64,000 nucleotides of DNA from Lentisphaerota bacterium (GTDB lineage: Bacteria; Verrucomicrobiota; Lentisphaeria; Victivallales; Victivallaceae), in assembly GCA_015061605.1 (NCBI GenBank), contig SUWH01000012.1, forward strand, positions 26,301 to 90,300, read 5' to 3'. Of the stretch, positions 1 to 7,966 are shown in pieces. The position numbers and the translations under genes are program-made. Each line of letters opens with the position of its first letter. Position 1 is the first letter of the stretch. Below the pieces are notes generated by a model. The model ran no database searches. It had not been told where the DNA came from and worked only from the letters and a program-made list of their open reading frames with translations.

Positions 1-576
1 GAATCTGCGGGCAAGTTCAATACTGGACAGATCCAGTGCGGTCGAACACCCGGCTTTTTTTGCCAGTTCAAATACCGTTTCAAACCCCGGTATCTGCAGC
101 ATGTAGCCTTCGGTGAGCAGCCAGGAACATTCCTGCCAACGGCAGTTGGAAAGCTCCTTACGGCTGATTTGAGTCGATACCCCCAGATTGGAACGCATGG
201 TCCGTTCCGCATCCGGGGTCACCAGTGAAATACAGTAACCGGTTTGACCATCGCTGTTCAACAGCCAATCGGTACTGACTCCGCTTTTTCTCAATTCAGT
301 ACGGAAATAATTTCCATCTTCATCGTTTCCGGTTTTCCCGAAAAACGTTACATCCACCCCCGCTCTTCCCAGTGCGCAAACCGTATTTGCCGCTGCGCCG
401 CCGGGGGTCCGCAGTATTTTACTTTTCAAGGCAGTAAAGAGCCGGTTGCGTCCGGCATCGTCAATATTGAGTGTACCGCCTTTGCAACCGGGAATGAACT
501 CCTGTAAAAAGGAATCATTGACCTCCGCCGTGAAATCCACCAGCGGAGAACCTGCTCCTGCCAGAAAAAATGACAT
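1..576 (-). CDS. PfkB-family carbohydrate kinase, adenosine-kinase-like (C-terminus cut off by window edge)
   Basis: The first 192 codons are visible; the rest runs off the left edge. I translated the reverse strand from an ATG at 576. The protein starts [19 protein letters not shown] and carries the PfkB/ribokinase N-terminal signature with a GGAAANT motif (about residues 59-65), then FGKTGNDEDG and LVTPDAERTM, which match the bacterial adenosine-kinase branch of the family better than sugar kinases. Such enzymes phosphorylate adenosine to AMP in the cytoplasm. The start codon overlaps the metK stop by one base (TAATG), so translation is probably coupled. Because MetK makes SAM, whose use ends in adenosine, an adenosine-salvage role fits, but another nucleoside or sugar substrate cannot be excluded without the C-terminal catalytic GAGD motif. 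Confidence 0.8.
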   Translation of the reverse strand, partial: MSFFLAGAGSPLVDFTAEVNDSFLQEFIPGCKGGTLNIDDAGRNRLFTALKSKILRTPGGAAANTVCALGRAGVDVTFFGKTGNDEDGNYFRTELRKSGVSTDWLLNSDGQTGYCISLVTPDAERTMRSNLGVSTQISRKELSNCRWQECSWLLTEGYMLQIPGFETVFELAKKAGCSTALDLSSIELARRF

Positions 577-1769
577 TAATTCAATTTTGCCGCTTCGGCT
601 TTAAGTATTTCCACTTTATCGAGCTGTTCCCAGGGGAAGTTGCTCTTGCCGAAGTGACCGTAAGCAGTCGTGTCGGCATAGCACCAGTTGTTACCCGGGT
701 GCTTGAGCTGCAATTCTTCGATGAGCGCAGCGGGGCGCAGATCAAAGACTTTGCGCACGAGTTTTTCGAGTTTGGTATCATCCAGACTCTTTCCGGTGCC
801 GTAGGTGTCGACATTGACACTGACCGGTTCAGCTACGCCGATGGCGTAAGCGACCTGGATCTCGCATTTGTCGGCAAATCCTGCCGCCACCAGATTTTTG
901 GCGATGTAACGGCAGTAGTAGGCCGCAGAACGGTCGACTTTGGAGGGGTCTTTACCGGAAAAGGCTCCGCCGCCATGGGAACCGACACCGCCGTAGGTGT
1001 CGACGATGATCTTGCGGCCGGTGAGGCCGGTATCGCCGTGGGGACCGCCGATCTCAAATCTGCCGGTGGGGTTGACAAAGTAGGTTATTTCCTCTTTGCG
1101 CAATTCTGCGGGGATGACCTTTGCCACCACCTCTTTTACCAGAGCTTGCAGCCATTCGATGGGCATATCCGGGGTGTGCTGATGGGAAACGACCACCGTC
1201 TGCACGGCGACCGGAAGACCATTCTCATAGCGGATCGAGACCTGACTTTTTGAGTCCGGGCGCAGATAGCGGTATTTTACGGGATCGCTCTTACGCAATC
1301 TTGCCAGTTCTTCAACGATCTTGTGGGCGTACAGGATGGTTGCCGGCATGAGTTCGGGGGTTTCATGGCTGGCGTAGCCGAACATCATACCCTGATCTCC
1401 GGCACCCTGTTCCTTGTACAATCCCTCTCCTGCGGTCACTCCCTGGGAAATGTCGGGCGACTGCTGGTGGACGGCGACCAGAACTTTTGCGGAATCGGCA
1501 GAAAATCCGACACCGGTTTCATTGTAGCCGATCTCATTCACCGCATCGAGTGCGATCTGCTGCCAGTCGACCTTTGCTTTGGTGGTGATTTCGCCTGAAA
1601 TCACGATCAGATCGGTGGTGCAGAGCGTTTCGCAGGCGACCCGGCTGGCGGGGTCCTGCATCAGACATGCATCCAAAATGGCATCAGAGATGCGGTCACA
1701 GACCTTGTCGGGATGTCCCTCGGAAACGGATTCACTGGTGAAAATATGTGTATTTTTGATTTTGCTCAT
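576..1769 (-). CDS. metK: S-adenosylmethionine synthase
   Basis: This cytoplasmic enzyme makes S-adenosylmethionine from methionine and ATP. The 397-residue protein has the normal family length and all signature motifs: GHPDK at residues 18-22, GAGDQG at 122-127 and the phosphate-loop motif GGGAFSGKD at 266-274. It lies 19 bases downstream of the pal-like gene and overlaps the adenosine-kinase-like gene by one base, so the three appear to form one operon. I see no SAM riboswitch in front of it; there is no room for one in the 19-base gap. Identification is very secure from the conserved motifs. Confidence 0.97.
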   Translation of the reverse strand: MSKIKNTHIFTSESVSEGHPDKVCDRISDAILDACLMQDPASRVACETLCTTDLIVISGEITTKAKVDWQQIALDAVNEIGYNETGVGFSADSAKVLVAVHQQSPDISQGVTAGEGLYKEQGAGDQGMMFGYASHETPELMPATILYAHKIVEELARLRKSDPVKYRYLRPDSKSQVSIRYENGLPVAVQTVVVSHQHTPDMPIEWLQALVKEVVAKVIPAELRKEEITYFVNPTGRFEIGGPHGDTGLTGRKIIVDTYGGVGSHGGGAFSGKDPSKVDRSAAYYCRYIAKNLVAAGFADKCEIQVAYAIGVAEPVSVNVDTYGTGKSLDDTKLEKLVRKVFDLRPAALIEELQLKHPGNNWCYADTTAYGHFGKSNFPWEQLDKVEILKAEAAKLN

Positions 1770-1788
1770 GATTGAATCCCATTGACTT

Positions 1789-2397
1789 TCAGCGCGGCAT
1801 CACCATGGGGATGGGAACACCGCGGCGGTTTTGCTTCCAGATCGATTCACCGGAACCTTCGACGGCGGGTTTATCTTCGCCGAAACTCTGGGTTTTCATG
1901 CGGTTGTCGGCGACATTCTGCTTTACAAGGTAAGCACGGATGGCATTGGCACGGCGTTCGCCCAGAGCGCGGTTGTATTCGTCGGTACCGCGGTTGTCGC
2001 AGTGGCCTTCGATCACCAGACCGAGCTGCGGATGGTTGTTGAGATAGATTGCGATCTTATCCAGATTGGCAGTTTCAGAGGGAACCAGGACATCGGAATC
2101 ATAGGCAAAATAGATCACCGGGAAACCGAGGTTTCTGCCGCTGGGATCAGCCGGGGTCCAGCCGTCGGCATCGGCATTGGCGGCAAGAGCATTGGGATCG
2201 ACCCATTTGCCGCTGTTGGCTCTGGGTTCAAAACCGTTCCCGGGACCGATATTGATACCGCCCGCCGGATCGGGATTGACGGCACCGACATTATCGTTTA
2301 CGGGGGTGGTGTCTTCAATGGTGCTTTCAGACTGGCAACCGGTCAGAAGTGCCAACGCAAAAAAAGCGAGGCCGGCTTTGAACAATGAACTCTTCAT
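1789..2397 (-). CDS. pal: OmpA-family peptidoglycan-associated lipoprotein (Pal-like)
   Basis: A 202-residue outer-membrane lipoprotein. Residues 1-20 form a lipoprotein signal ending in the lipobox LLTG before Cys21. A low-complexity linker rich in Asn, Gly and Pro follows, then an OmpA-like peptidoglycan-binding domain from about residue 90, recognisable by [14 protein letters not shown] and the [13 protein letters not shown] helix. Pal anchors the outer membrane to the cell wall and normally works with Tol proteins, which are not in this window. The last residues ([12 protein letters not shown]) depart from the usual Pal ending. It is the first gene of the pal-metK-kinase run and has its own promoter at 2461-2490. 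The symbol is a family assignment, since other OmpA-domain lipoproteins look alike. Confidence 0.85.
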   Translation of the reverse strand: MKSSLFKAGLAFFALALLTGCQSESTIEDTTPVNDNVGAVNPDPAGGINIGPGNGFEPRANSGKWVDPNALAANADADGWTPADPSGRNLGFPVIYFAYDSDVLVPSETANLDKIAIYLNNHPQLGLVIEGHCDNRGTDEYNRALGERRANAIRAYLVKQNVADNRMKTQSFGEDKPAVEGSGESIWKQNRRGVPIPMVMPR

Positions 2398-2460
2398 TTT
2401 TTACTCCTCATTTGTTTTAAGTTTTTATTATAATTATTTCAGGGAATATGCTTTTTACAC

Positions 2461-2490
2461 AATATAACATCTGAATGGTGATTTTTCCAA
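2461..2490 (-). promoter_or_regulatory. Promoter of the pal-metK-kinase operon
   Basis: On the minus strand TTGGAA (2490-2485) is followed after 18 bases by TATATT (2466-2461) with TG one base upstream (TGTTATATT). It lies about 65 bases before the pal start. The element matches the signature shared by several other promoters of this window. Confidence 0.6.
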
Positions 2491-2562
2491 CCCTGTTTTG
2501 TACCAAAAACGGAAAATTTTTAAAAAAATACACAGATAGTGCCGAGTACTGTTTTCCACAAC

Positions 2563-2591
2563 TTGATTTGATGCCGTTTACGCTGTATATT
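2563..2591 (+). promoter_or_regulatory. Promoter of ilvE-panC-hisD
   Basis: TTGATT (2563-2568), a 17-base spacer and TATATT (2586-2591) precede ilvE by about 80 bases. It is back to back with the pal promoter in the 272-base divergent intergenic region 2398-2669, which otherwise holds AT-rich sequence with no further feature I can identify. Confidence 0.6.
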
Positions 2592-2669
2592 ATACTGTTT
2601 TGAATAATGTCGTTTACTAACTGCCGCGCTATGACGGCACAACATTTTAAAAAAAGGAAACCATTTATC

Positions 2670-3680
2670 ATGCAGCAGATTGATTGGTCGAAACTCGGTT
2701 TTGAATTCACTCCGACCCGCAGCAACATCCGTTTCCACTACGCCAACGGCCAGTGGGACGAAGGTAAACTCACCTCCGATTACAGCATCAACATTTCAGT
2801 TGCCGCCAACGTACTTCATTACGGTCAGGCGATCTTTGAAGGTATGAAAGCTTTCCGCGGCAAAGACGGCAAAGTGCGTATTTTCCGTCCGGATGCCAAC
2901 GGCCGCCGTCTCAACAGTTCCGCCCGCCAGCTGGTCATGCCGGAATTCCCGGTCGACAAGTTCGTCGAAGCAGTCCGTACCGTGGTCAAAGACAATATCG
3001 ACTATGTTCCCCCCTACGGTACCGGTGGTTCACTTTACATCCGTCCGGTGATGTTCGGAACTTCCCCGCAGATCGGCGTCAACGCCAGTCTGGAATATGA
3101 ACTGGTGATCATGGTCATGCCGGTCGGTGCCTACTACAAAGGCGGTATCAAGCCGGTCGATGCGATGATCTCTGTTGATTATGACCGTGCCGCACCGCAC
3201 GGTACCGGACACATCAAGGCTGCCGGAAACTATGCCGCAAGTCTGCTTTCCAGCAAAAAGGCTAAAGAACAGCACTTCCCGATCGTCCTTTTCCTCGATC
3301 CCAAGACCCACAAGTATATCGATGAATTCGGCACCAGCAACTTCCTTGCCATCACCAAAGACGGCAAGTATGTCACCAGCAAGTCCGATTCCATCCTGCC
3401 GTCAGTCACCAACGATTCACTGCTCACCGTCGCCGCTGATCTGGGTATGACGGTCGAACGCCGCCCGGTTCCCGTCGAAGAGCTTGCCGATTTCGCCGAA
3501 GTCGCCGCCTGCGGTACCGCTGTGGTCATCACTCCGGTCGGCAAGATCGTCTGGGGAGAAAAGGTTTTCGATTACGGCTGGACCGAAATCGGCCCCACTC
3601 TCAAGAAACTTTACGACGAAATGACCGGTATCCAGTACGGCGAACGCCCGGACAAACACAACTGGCTGGTGGAGTGCTGA
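2670..3680 (+). CDS. ilvE: Branched-chain amino-acid aminotransferase
   Basis: A PLP-dependent class IV aminotransferase that interconverts leucine, isoleucine and valine with their 2-oxo acids. The frame is open from 2607, but I choose the ATG at 2670 because a purine-rich AAAAAGGAAA lies just upstream and the family homology starts there (MQQIDWSKLGFEF), giving 336 residues. Visible family motifs are GQAIFEGMKAFR (52-63), GTGGSLYIRP (117-126) and the PLP lysine in GHIKAAGNYAASL (Lys183). It resembles the longer, type-II branch of bacterial BCATs. It is the first gene of a run with panC, which starts four bases after its stop, and hisD. Confidence 0.95.
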   Translation: MQQIDWSKLGFEFTPTRSNIRFHYANGQWDEGKLTSDYSINISVAANVLHYGQAIFEGMKAFRGKDGKVRIFRPDANGRRLNSSARQLVMPEFPVDKFVEAVRTVVKDNIDYVPPYGTGGSLYIRPVMFGTSPQIGVNASLEYELVIMVMPVGAYYKGGIKPVDAMISVDYDRAAPHGTGHIKAAGNYAASLLSSKKAKEQHFPIVLFLDPKTHKYIDEFGTSNFLAITKDGKYVTSKSDSILPSVTNDSLLTVAADLGMTVERRPVPVEELADFAEVAACGTAVVITPVGKIVWGEKVFDYGWTEIGPTLKKLYDEMTGIQYGERPDKHNWLVEC

Positions 3681-3684
3681 AAAA

Positions 3685-4524
3685 ATGCAGATTTTCACGA
3701 CCCGGCGCGAACTTCAGCAGTTTGCGCTGGGAGCTAAACGTTCCGGAAAGAGCATCGCTCTGGTCCCCACCATGGGATTTCTCCACGAGGGGCATACTTC
3801 GCTGATGGACATTGCCAGGGGAAAAGCGGATATCGTTATTGTTTCGATATTTGTCAATCCCAAGCAGTTTGCACCGACGGAAGACTTTGACCGCTATCCC
3901 CGCGATTTTGAGGGCGACCTTGCCAAGTGTGAAGCGCACAAAGTCGATGTGGTTTTTGCTCCGGAAATATCTGAAATGTATGACGTAAACTCTTCGACCT
4001 GGGTCGAGGAAACGGTTCTTGCCAAGCCGCTGTGCGGGGCTTCCCGCCCCACCTTTTACCGTGGAGTTACCACCGTGGTCGCCAAACTCTTTCTGCTGGC
4101 ACAGCCTGATTATGCGGTGTTCGGTTTGAAAGATGCCCAGCAATGTTTTGTCATCCAGCGCATGGTGCGCGATCTGGACTTCCCGGTCGAGATCATCCCC
4201 GCTCCGCTGGTGCGCGATGCTGACGGGTTGGCTTTGAGTTCCCGCAACCGTTATCTGTCTGCGGATGAACGCCGCCGCGCGCTTTCCATCCACCAGTCTC
4301 TGCTCGGTGCAAAAGCACGTATTATCAGCGAAAAAACTTTTGCCCCGGCGATTTCTGAAGCGGTGGAAAAGGTTTCTGCCGCCGGAGGAAAGGTCGATTA
4401 TATCGAGATCCTTGACTGCGATACCATGGCTGCACCCGATGAAAATTCCAAACGGGTGATTCTGGCGGCGGCGGCGTTTTTCGGAACCACGCGCCTTATC
4501 GACAACGAAATTTTTGAACTTTAA
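3685..4524 (+). CDS. panC: Pantothenate synthetase (pantoate-beta-alanine ligase)
   Basis: Cytoplasmic ligase that joins pantoate and beta-alanine with ATP to make pantothenate, the precursor of coenzyme A. The 279-residue protein has the normal length and the nucleotidyltransferase motifs PTMGFLHEGH (28-37), FVNPKQF, RGVTTVV and DADGLALSSRNRYLS. The usual GEKDYQQ segment appears as GLKDAQQ, a mild variation. It follows ilvE with a four-base gap and is followed by hisD after 19 bases. Pantoate comes from the valine pathway, so adjacency to ilvE makes metabolic sense. Confidence 0.96.
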   Translation: MQIFTTRRELQQFALGAKRSGKSIALVPTMGFLHEGHTSLMDIARGKADIVIVSIFVNPKQFAPTEDFDRYPRDFEGDLAKCEAHKVDVVFAPEISEMYDVNSSTWVEETVLAKPLCGASRPTFYRGVTTVVAKLFLLAQPDYAVFGLKDAQQCFVIQRMVRDLDFPVEIIPAPLVRDADGLALSSRNRYLSADERRRALSIHQSLLGAKARIISEKTFAPAISEAVEKVSAAGGKVDYIEILDCDTMAAPDENSKRVILAAAAFFGTTRLIDNEIFEL

Positions 4525-4543
4525 CTTTTGAAGAATATCCGAC

Positions 4544-5824
4544 ATGAAAAAGATCATCTACGGCAGTGCTGATTTTGACAAACAGCTGCAATCTCTCTAT
4601 GACCGCCCCGCGTTTCCGCCCGCCGCTGAAGAAGCTGCACGGCAGATCATCGCCGGGGTCAAAGAACGCGGCAACGCCGCATTGACTGAATATGCAGAGA
4701 AATTCGATCATGCCAAACTTACCGCCGATGAATTTTTCATGCCGCTTGATCAGGCAAAAAAAATCGCTTCGACCCTGCCCGCCGCCGACAAACGCGTGAT
4801 CCGGCAGGCGTTGAAGCAGATCACCGCTTTTGCCAAGCTCACGACCCCGCGCAACTGGATGAAAACCATACGGCCGGGAGTTAAAGCCGGTGAAAAGTTC
4901 ACCCCCATGGATCGGGTCGGTGTCTACATCCCCGGTGGTACTGCGCCGCTGGTTTCAACGGTTCTCCACACCGCCGGTATCGCCCGTGCCGCCGGAGTGA
5001 AAGAGATCGTCGCCATCACTCCTCCGGGAAATATGCACCCGGCGGTTCTCTATGCCATGCTTCAAGCCGGTGTCACTCAAATCTGCCGTCTGGGCGGAGT
5101 TTACGGTATTGCCGCATTGGCACTGGGTACTGAAACGATCCAGCGCGTTGAGAAGATCTGCGGTCCGGGCAACGCCTATGTCACCGCCGCCAAAAAACTG
5201 CTCTACGGCGAAGTCGGTATCGATCTCGTCGCCGGACCTTCGGAAATTCTGGTCATCGCAGACCACACCGCTGAACCGCGTTTCATCGCCGCCGATTTGC
5301 TCAGTCAGGCAGAACACGGCAGCGGTCTGGAACACGCCGTGATGGTCACTACCGATAAAACTCTTATCGACAAGGTGGAAAAAGAACTGTATATCCAGCG
5401 TGATACGCTGAAGCGTCAGGCGACGATCGACAAAGTCATCGCCAACGGAATTTTCCTCATCTATGCTCCGGACATAAAGACCGCCTGTGCCATCGCGGGT
5501 GATTACGCTCCGGAACATCTTGAAATCCATACGGAAAATCCCGAAGCTGCCGCGAAACTCATCACTGCCGCCGGAGCTATTTTTCTCGGTCAGTGGACGC
5601 CCGAACCCATTGGAGATTTCTGCGCCGGACCGTCACACGTTCTTCCCACTGCCGGAAGTGCCAAGCGTTTCAACGGTTTGGAAACGGTCAGTTTCTTCCG
5701 CCGTACCAGCTTGATCAAATACAGCGAAAGTGCCCTCAAACGGGAGGCGGAGATCGCCCACCGTTTCGGTTGTATGGAACAGCTTGATGCCCACGGACGG
5801 AGTGCAACCATCCGGGTGAAATAA
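4544..5824 (+). CDS. hisD: Histidinol dehydrogenase
   Basis: Catalyses the last two oxidations of histidine synthesis, L-histidinol to L-histidine, with NAD+ and zinc. The 426-residue protein has the usual length. Motifs are VGVYIPGGTAPLVSTV (125-140), CGPGNAYVTAAK (206-217), DLVAGPSEILVIAD (227-240) and SQAEHGSGLEHA (254-265), whose Gln255 and His258 match the known zinc ligands. Other his genes are not adjacent; the only other one in the window is the eukaryote-like hisA near 58.5 kb. It is the third gene after ilvE and panC, an unusual mixed amino-acid and vitamin operon. Confidence 0.96.
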   Translation: MKKIIYGSADFDKQLQSLYDRPAFPPAAEEAARQIIAGVKERGNAALTEYAEKFDHAKLTADEFFMPLDQAKKIASTLPAADKRVIRQALKQITAFAKLTTPRNWMKTIRPGVKAGEKFTPMDRVGVYIPGGTAPLVSTVLHTAGIARAAGVKEIVAITPPGNMHPAVLYAMLQAGVTQICRLGGVYGIAALALGTETIQRVEKICGPGNAYVTAAKKLLYGEVGIDLVAGPSEILVIADHTAEPRFIAADLLSQAEHGSGLEHAVMVTTDKTLIDKVEKELYIQRDTLKRQATIDKVIANGIFLIYAPDIKTACAIAGDYAPEHLEIHTENPEAAAKLITAAGAIFLGQWTPEPIGDFCAGPSHVLPTAGSAKRFNGLETVSFFRRTSLIKYSESALKREAEIAHRFGCMEQLDAHGRSATIRVK

Positions 5825-5860
5825 TTTTCCTGCTTTGTGCGGGAGTTATTTGCGTAAATA

Positions 5861-5886
5861 TGACAGTTTTACTTGAAAATATGTCA
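5861..5886 (+). promoter_or_regulatory. Candidate operator: TGACA/TGTCA inverted repeat around the GH36-like gene's -35 element
   Basis: TGACA at 5861-5865 and TGTCA at 5882-5886 form a spaced inverted repeat that brackets the -35 hexamer. Each half sits in a similar AT-rich context (AATATGACAG and AATATGTCAG). A regulator of the GntR/LacI type is encoded in the same island. Only two short half-sites support this, so the call is tentative. Confidence 0.3.
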
Positions 5887-5900
5887 GGTGGTGTTATATT
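5873..5900 (+). promoter_or_regulatory. Promoter of the carbohydrate island
   Basis: TTGAAA (5873-5878), a 16-base spacer and TATATT (5895-5900), with TGT directly before the -10 element, lie about 40 bases upstream of the GH36-like gene. The signature agrees with the other promoters listed. Confidence 0.6.
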
Positions 5901-5940
5901 ATTCAGAAAATAACTTCCATACAATGAACAGGGAACGGTA

Positions 5941-7950
5941 ATGAATTCTGTTGTAAGCAAAAGTTTTCAGGATTGTTTTGTCAACTTTGACGGATGCTGT
6001 TTGAGACTTGGCAACAGTTGTTTTGTCCGCGAATTTGATCTGTCAAAAAATCTGCTTCATACTGTGAGTATGAAAAAGTCTGACGGTACGGTTATTGCAT
6101 CGGAAAGCAATGCACCGTCAGACTTTTACTTTTACGGAGACCGCTGTACTCCGGAAGAGATGAATTATCAAACTCCGTATGTCGGTGCATGCGTTGTCGA
6201 CCGCCTTTACGGAACTGCTCCGCATCTGCATGTTACCGTTTCGCTTTATGAAGCGTTTCAGCAGCTTACTTTACGCAAAGATTTCTATATTTATCCGGAA
6301 CTTCCGGCGCTGGCGATGCGCTGCCGGATCGTTTCTCCGGTTTTCCCGCTTGCGGTATGGAACTGCCGCCGCCCGGTGCGGGAACGTTACCAGAGCCGCG
6401 CCAGAAGCGGACTGGTTTTTGAAGGGTGTGTAGACCGTATCAATCCGGTCTCCGGTTTTGTCCCAACTGAATGTGTGGAATTCCGGGCGCAGACCGACTA
6501 TAATGATGAACAGATCATCCACCATCCTTACACGGAAAATAAAACGCTCAACGGGAATTTATTTTATCTGAAAAATCAGGATCAGAGTGAACTCTTTTAT
6601 TTTCAGGAAGCTCCTCCGAGTGAAGAGCGGCGCGATCTGGAAGATTATGATTTCCGCATGGAAAACGGTGAAGTTATTTCTGCTTCATGGAATTTGAATC
6701 CGGGGGAACTCGGCAACAGAAAAGAGTGGCGTTCACCGCGTCATGTCCTCTTTTGCTGTGAAAACAGCGATGATGGTGAACGTTTCCTCAAAGAATATCT
6801 TCGCCGCCGTTATCTCCCGGAACGCTTTCCCCATTATATCACCGTCAACCCGTGGGGGGACTGTGATTTTTACGAAAAAGTTTCAGAAAAATTCCTGCTG
6901 GATGAAGTTGAAGCAGCTTCTCAATGCGGAGCTGAACTCTATCAGGCCGATGATGCCTGGCAGTCCGGCGGTGTTCTCGTCGATATAAGCGGATACAATA
7001 AACTGCTTTCAAGTAAAGAGTTCTGGCAGGTCAACCCCGCATTGTGGCAGGGAGATCTGACTCCGGTAAGTGTGCGCTGTAAAGAAAAAACAGTCGATTT
7101 GTCACTCTGGATCGCCCCCTTTGCCAATGTAGCTTACCGGGATTGGAAGGAAATGGCAGAACATTGCCTTGAGCTTCACCAAAAGTATGGCGTTACCGCA
7201 TTCAAAGTAGATGCGATTAACCTGGTCAATTCAGAGGCGGAACGCAACCTTGAACTGATGCTGCGTACTATCCGCCGCCGTTCAAAAAAACAGATTTCAT
7301 TTCACTTTGATGTGACAGCATGGGGATTGCGGCAGGGGATCTACCGGTTTCTGGAATATGGAAGCGTGTTTCTGGAAAACCGTTACACCCGGATCATCCG
7401 TAAAGCACTTTATCATCCGGAACGCACCTGGAGAAACTTCTGGCGTTTGAGCCGTTATGCCCGGATACAGGAAATTCTGTGCGAAGTTCCGTCTCCGGTC
7501 AATATCGATCATGAGATGTATCGTGCCAAAGGTGAAACGCCTCCGGATGTTTACAGTTGGGAATACTGGCTTGCCATTTCACTTTTTGCCCAGATGCTGA
7601 TGTGGTTTTCCCCATCACAGCTTCCGGAAGATTTGCGGCAGACTGCTGCCCGTTTTACTGATTGGAGAAAAAAGCATGACCGGGAGATACTTTCTTCCGA
7701 AGTCCGTCGTTTCGGCAGTGAACCCGATGGAACTGTTCTCGGCGGATTGTATACGGTTTCAGATTCTCCACTGCTTCTTGCTTTGCGGGAAAAGGATTCA
7801 AAGGAGTCAAAAATTTTTGTGCCGTGCGGCAATGAAAATACCAGATGGAAATTGGTTTTCGGTAATGGAACGGCAGTTCCATGCTCCGGAGGTGTGATGA
7901 TAAATATTCCCGATGCTCCCGGTTTTGCGGTCTGGGAAACGGAAAATTAA
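5941..7950 (+). CDS. Glycoside hydrolase, GH36/melibiase-like (probably cytoplasmic)
   Basis: A 669-residue protein without a signal peptide, so probably cytoplasmic. The middle part has the look of a GH36/GH27-type alpha-galactosidase TIM barrel: YITVNPWGDCDFYEK, YQADDAWQSGG (Asp near 337), LWIAPFAN, and FKVDAIN with Asp423 placed like the KxD catalytic nucleophile of clan GH-D. An N-terminal beta-sandwich and a C-terminal beta-domain ending IPDAPGFAVWE fit the same architecture. The substrate is unknown; alpha-galactosides are the default guess. It opens the carbohydrate island and has its own promoter. The next gene starts 16 bases after its stop. Family membership is inferred from motifs and domain order; a search against CAZy GH36, GH27 and GH31 profiles would settle it. 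Confidence 0.6.
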   Translation: MNSVVSKSFQDCFVNFDGCCLRLGNSCFVREFDLSKNLLHTVSMKKSDGTVIASESNAPSDFYFYGDRCTPEEMNYQTPYVGACVVDRLYGTAPHLHVTVSLYEAFQQLTLRKDFYIYPELPALAMRCRIVSPVFPLAVWNCRRPVRERYQSRARSGLVFEGCVDRINPVSGFVPTECVEFRAQTDYNDEQIIHHPYTENKTLNGNLFYLKNQDQSELFYFQEAPPSEERRDLEDYDFRMENGEVISASWNLNPGELGNRKEWRSPRHVLFCCENSDDGERFLKEYLRRRYLPERFPHYITVNPWGDCDFYEKVSEKFLLDEVEAASQCGAELYQADDAWQSGGVLVDISGYNKLLSSKEFWQVNPALWQGDLTPVSVRCKEKTVDLSLWIAPFANVAYRDWKEMAEHCLELHQKYGVTAFKVDAINLVNSEAERNLELMLRTIRRRSKKQISFHFDVTAWGLRQGIYRFLEYGSVFLENRYTRIIRKALYHPERTWRNFWRLSRYARIQEILCEVPSPVNIDHEMYRAKGETPPDVYSWEYWLAISLFAQMLMWFSPSQLPEDLRQTAARFTDWRKKHDREILSSEVRRFGSEPDGTVLGGLYTVSDSPLLLALREKDSKESKIFVPCGNENTRWKLVFGNGTAVPCSGGVMINIPDAPGFAVWETEN

Positions 7951-7966
7951 AAAAGGAGACTTGTCC

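Noticed and set aside
1770..1788. SAM riboswitch in front of metK
   Set aside because: Only 19 bases separate pal and metK, and the 5' region of the operon shows no S-box-like elements.
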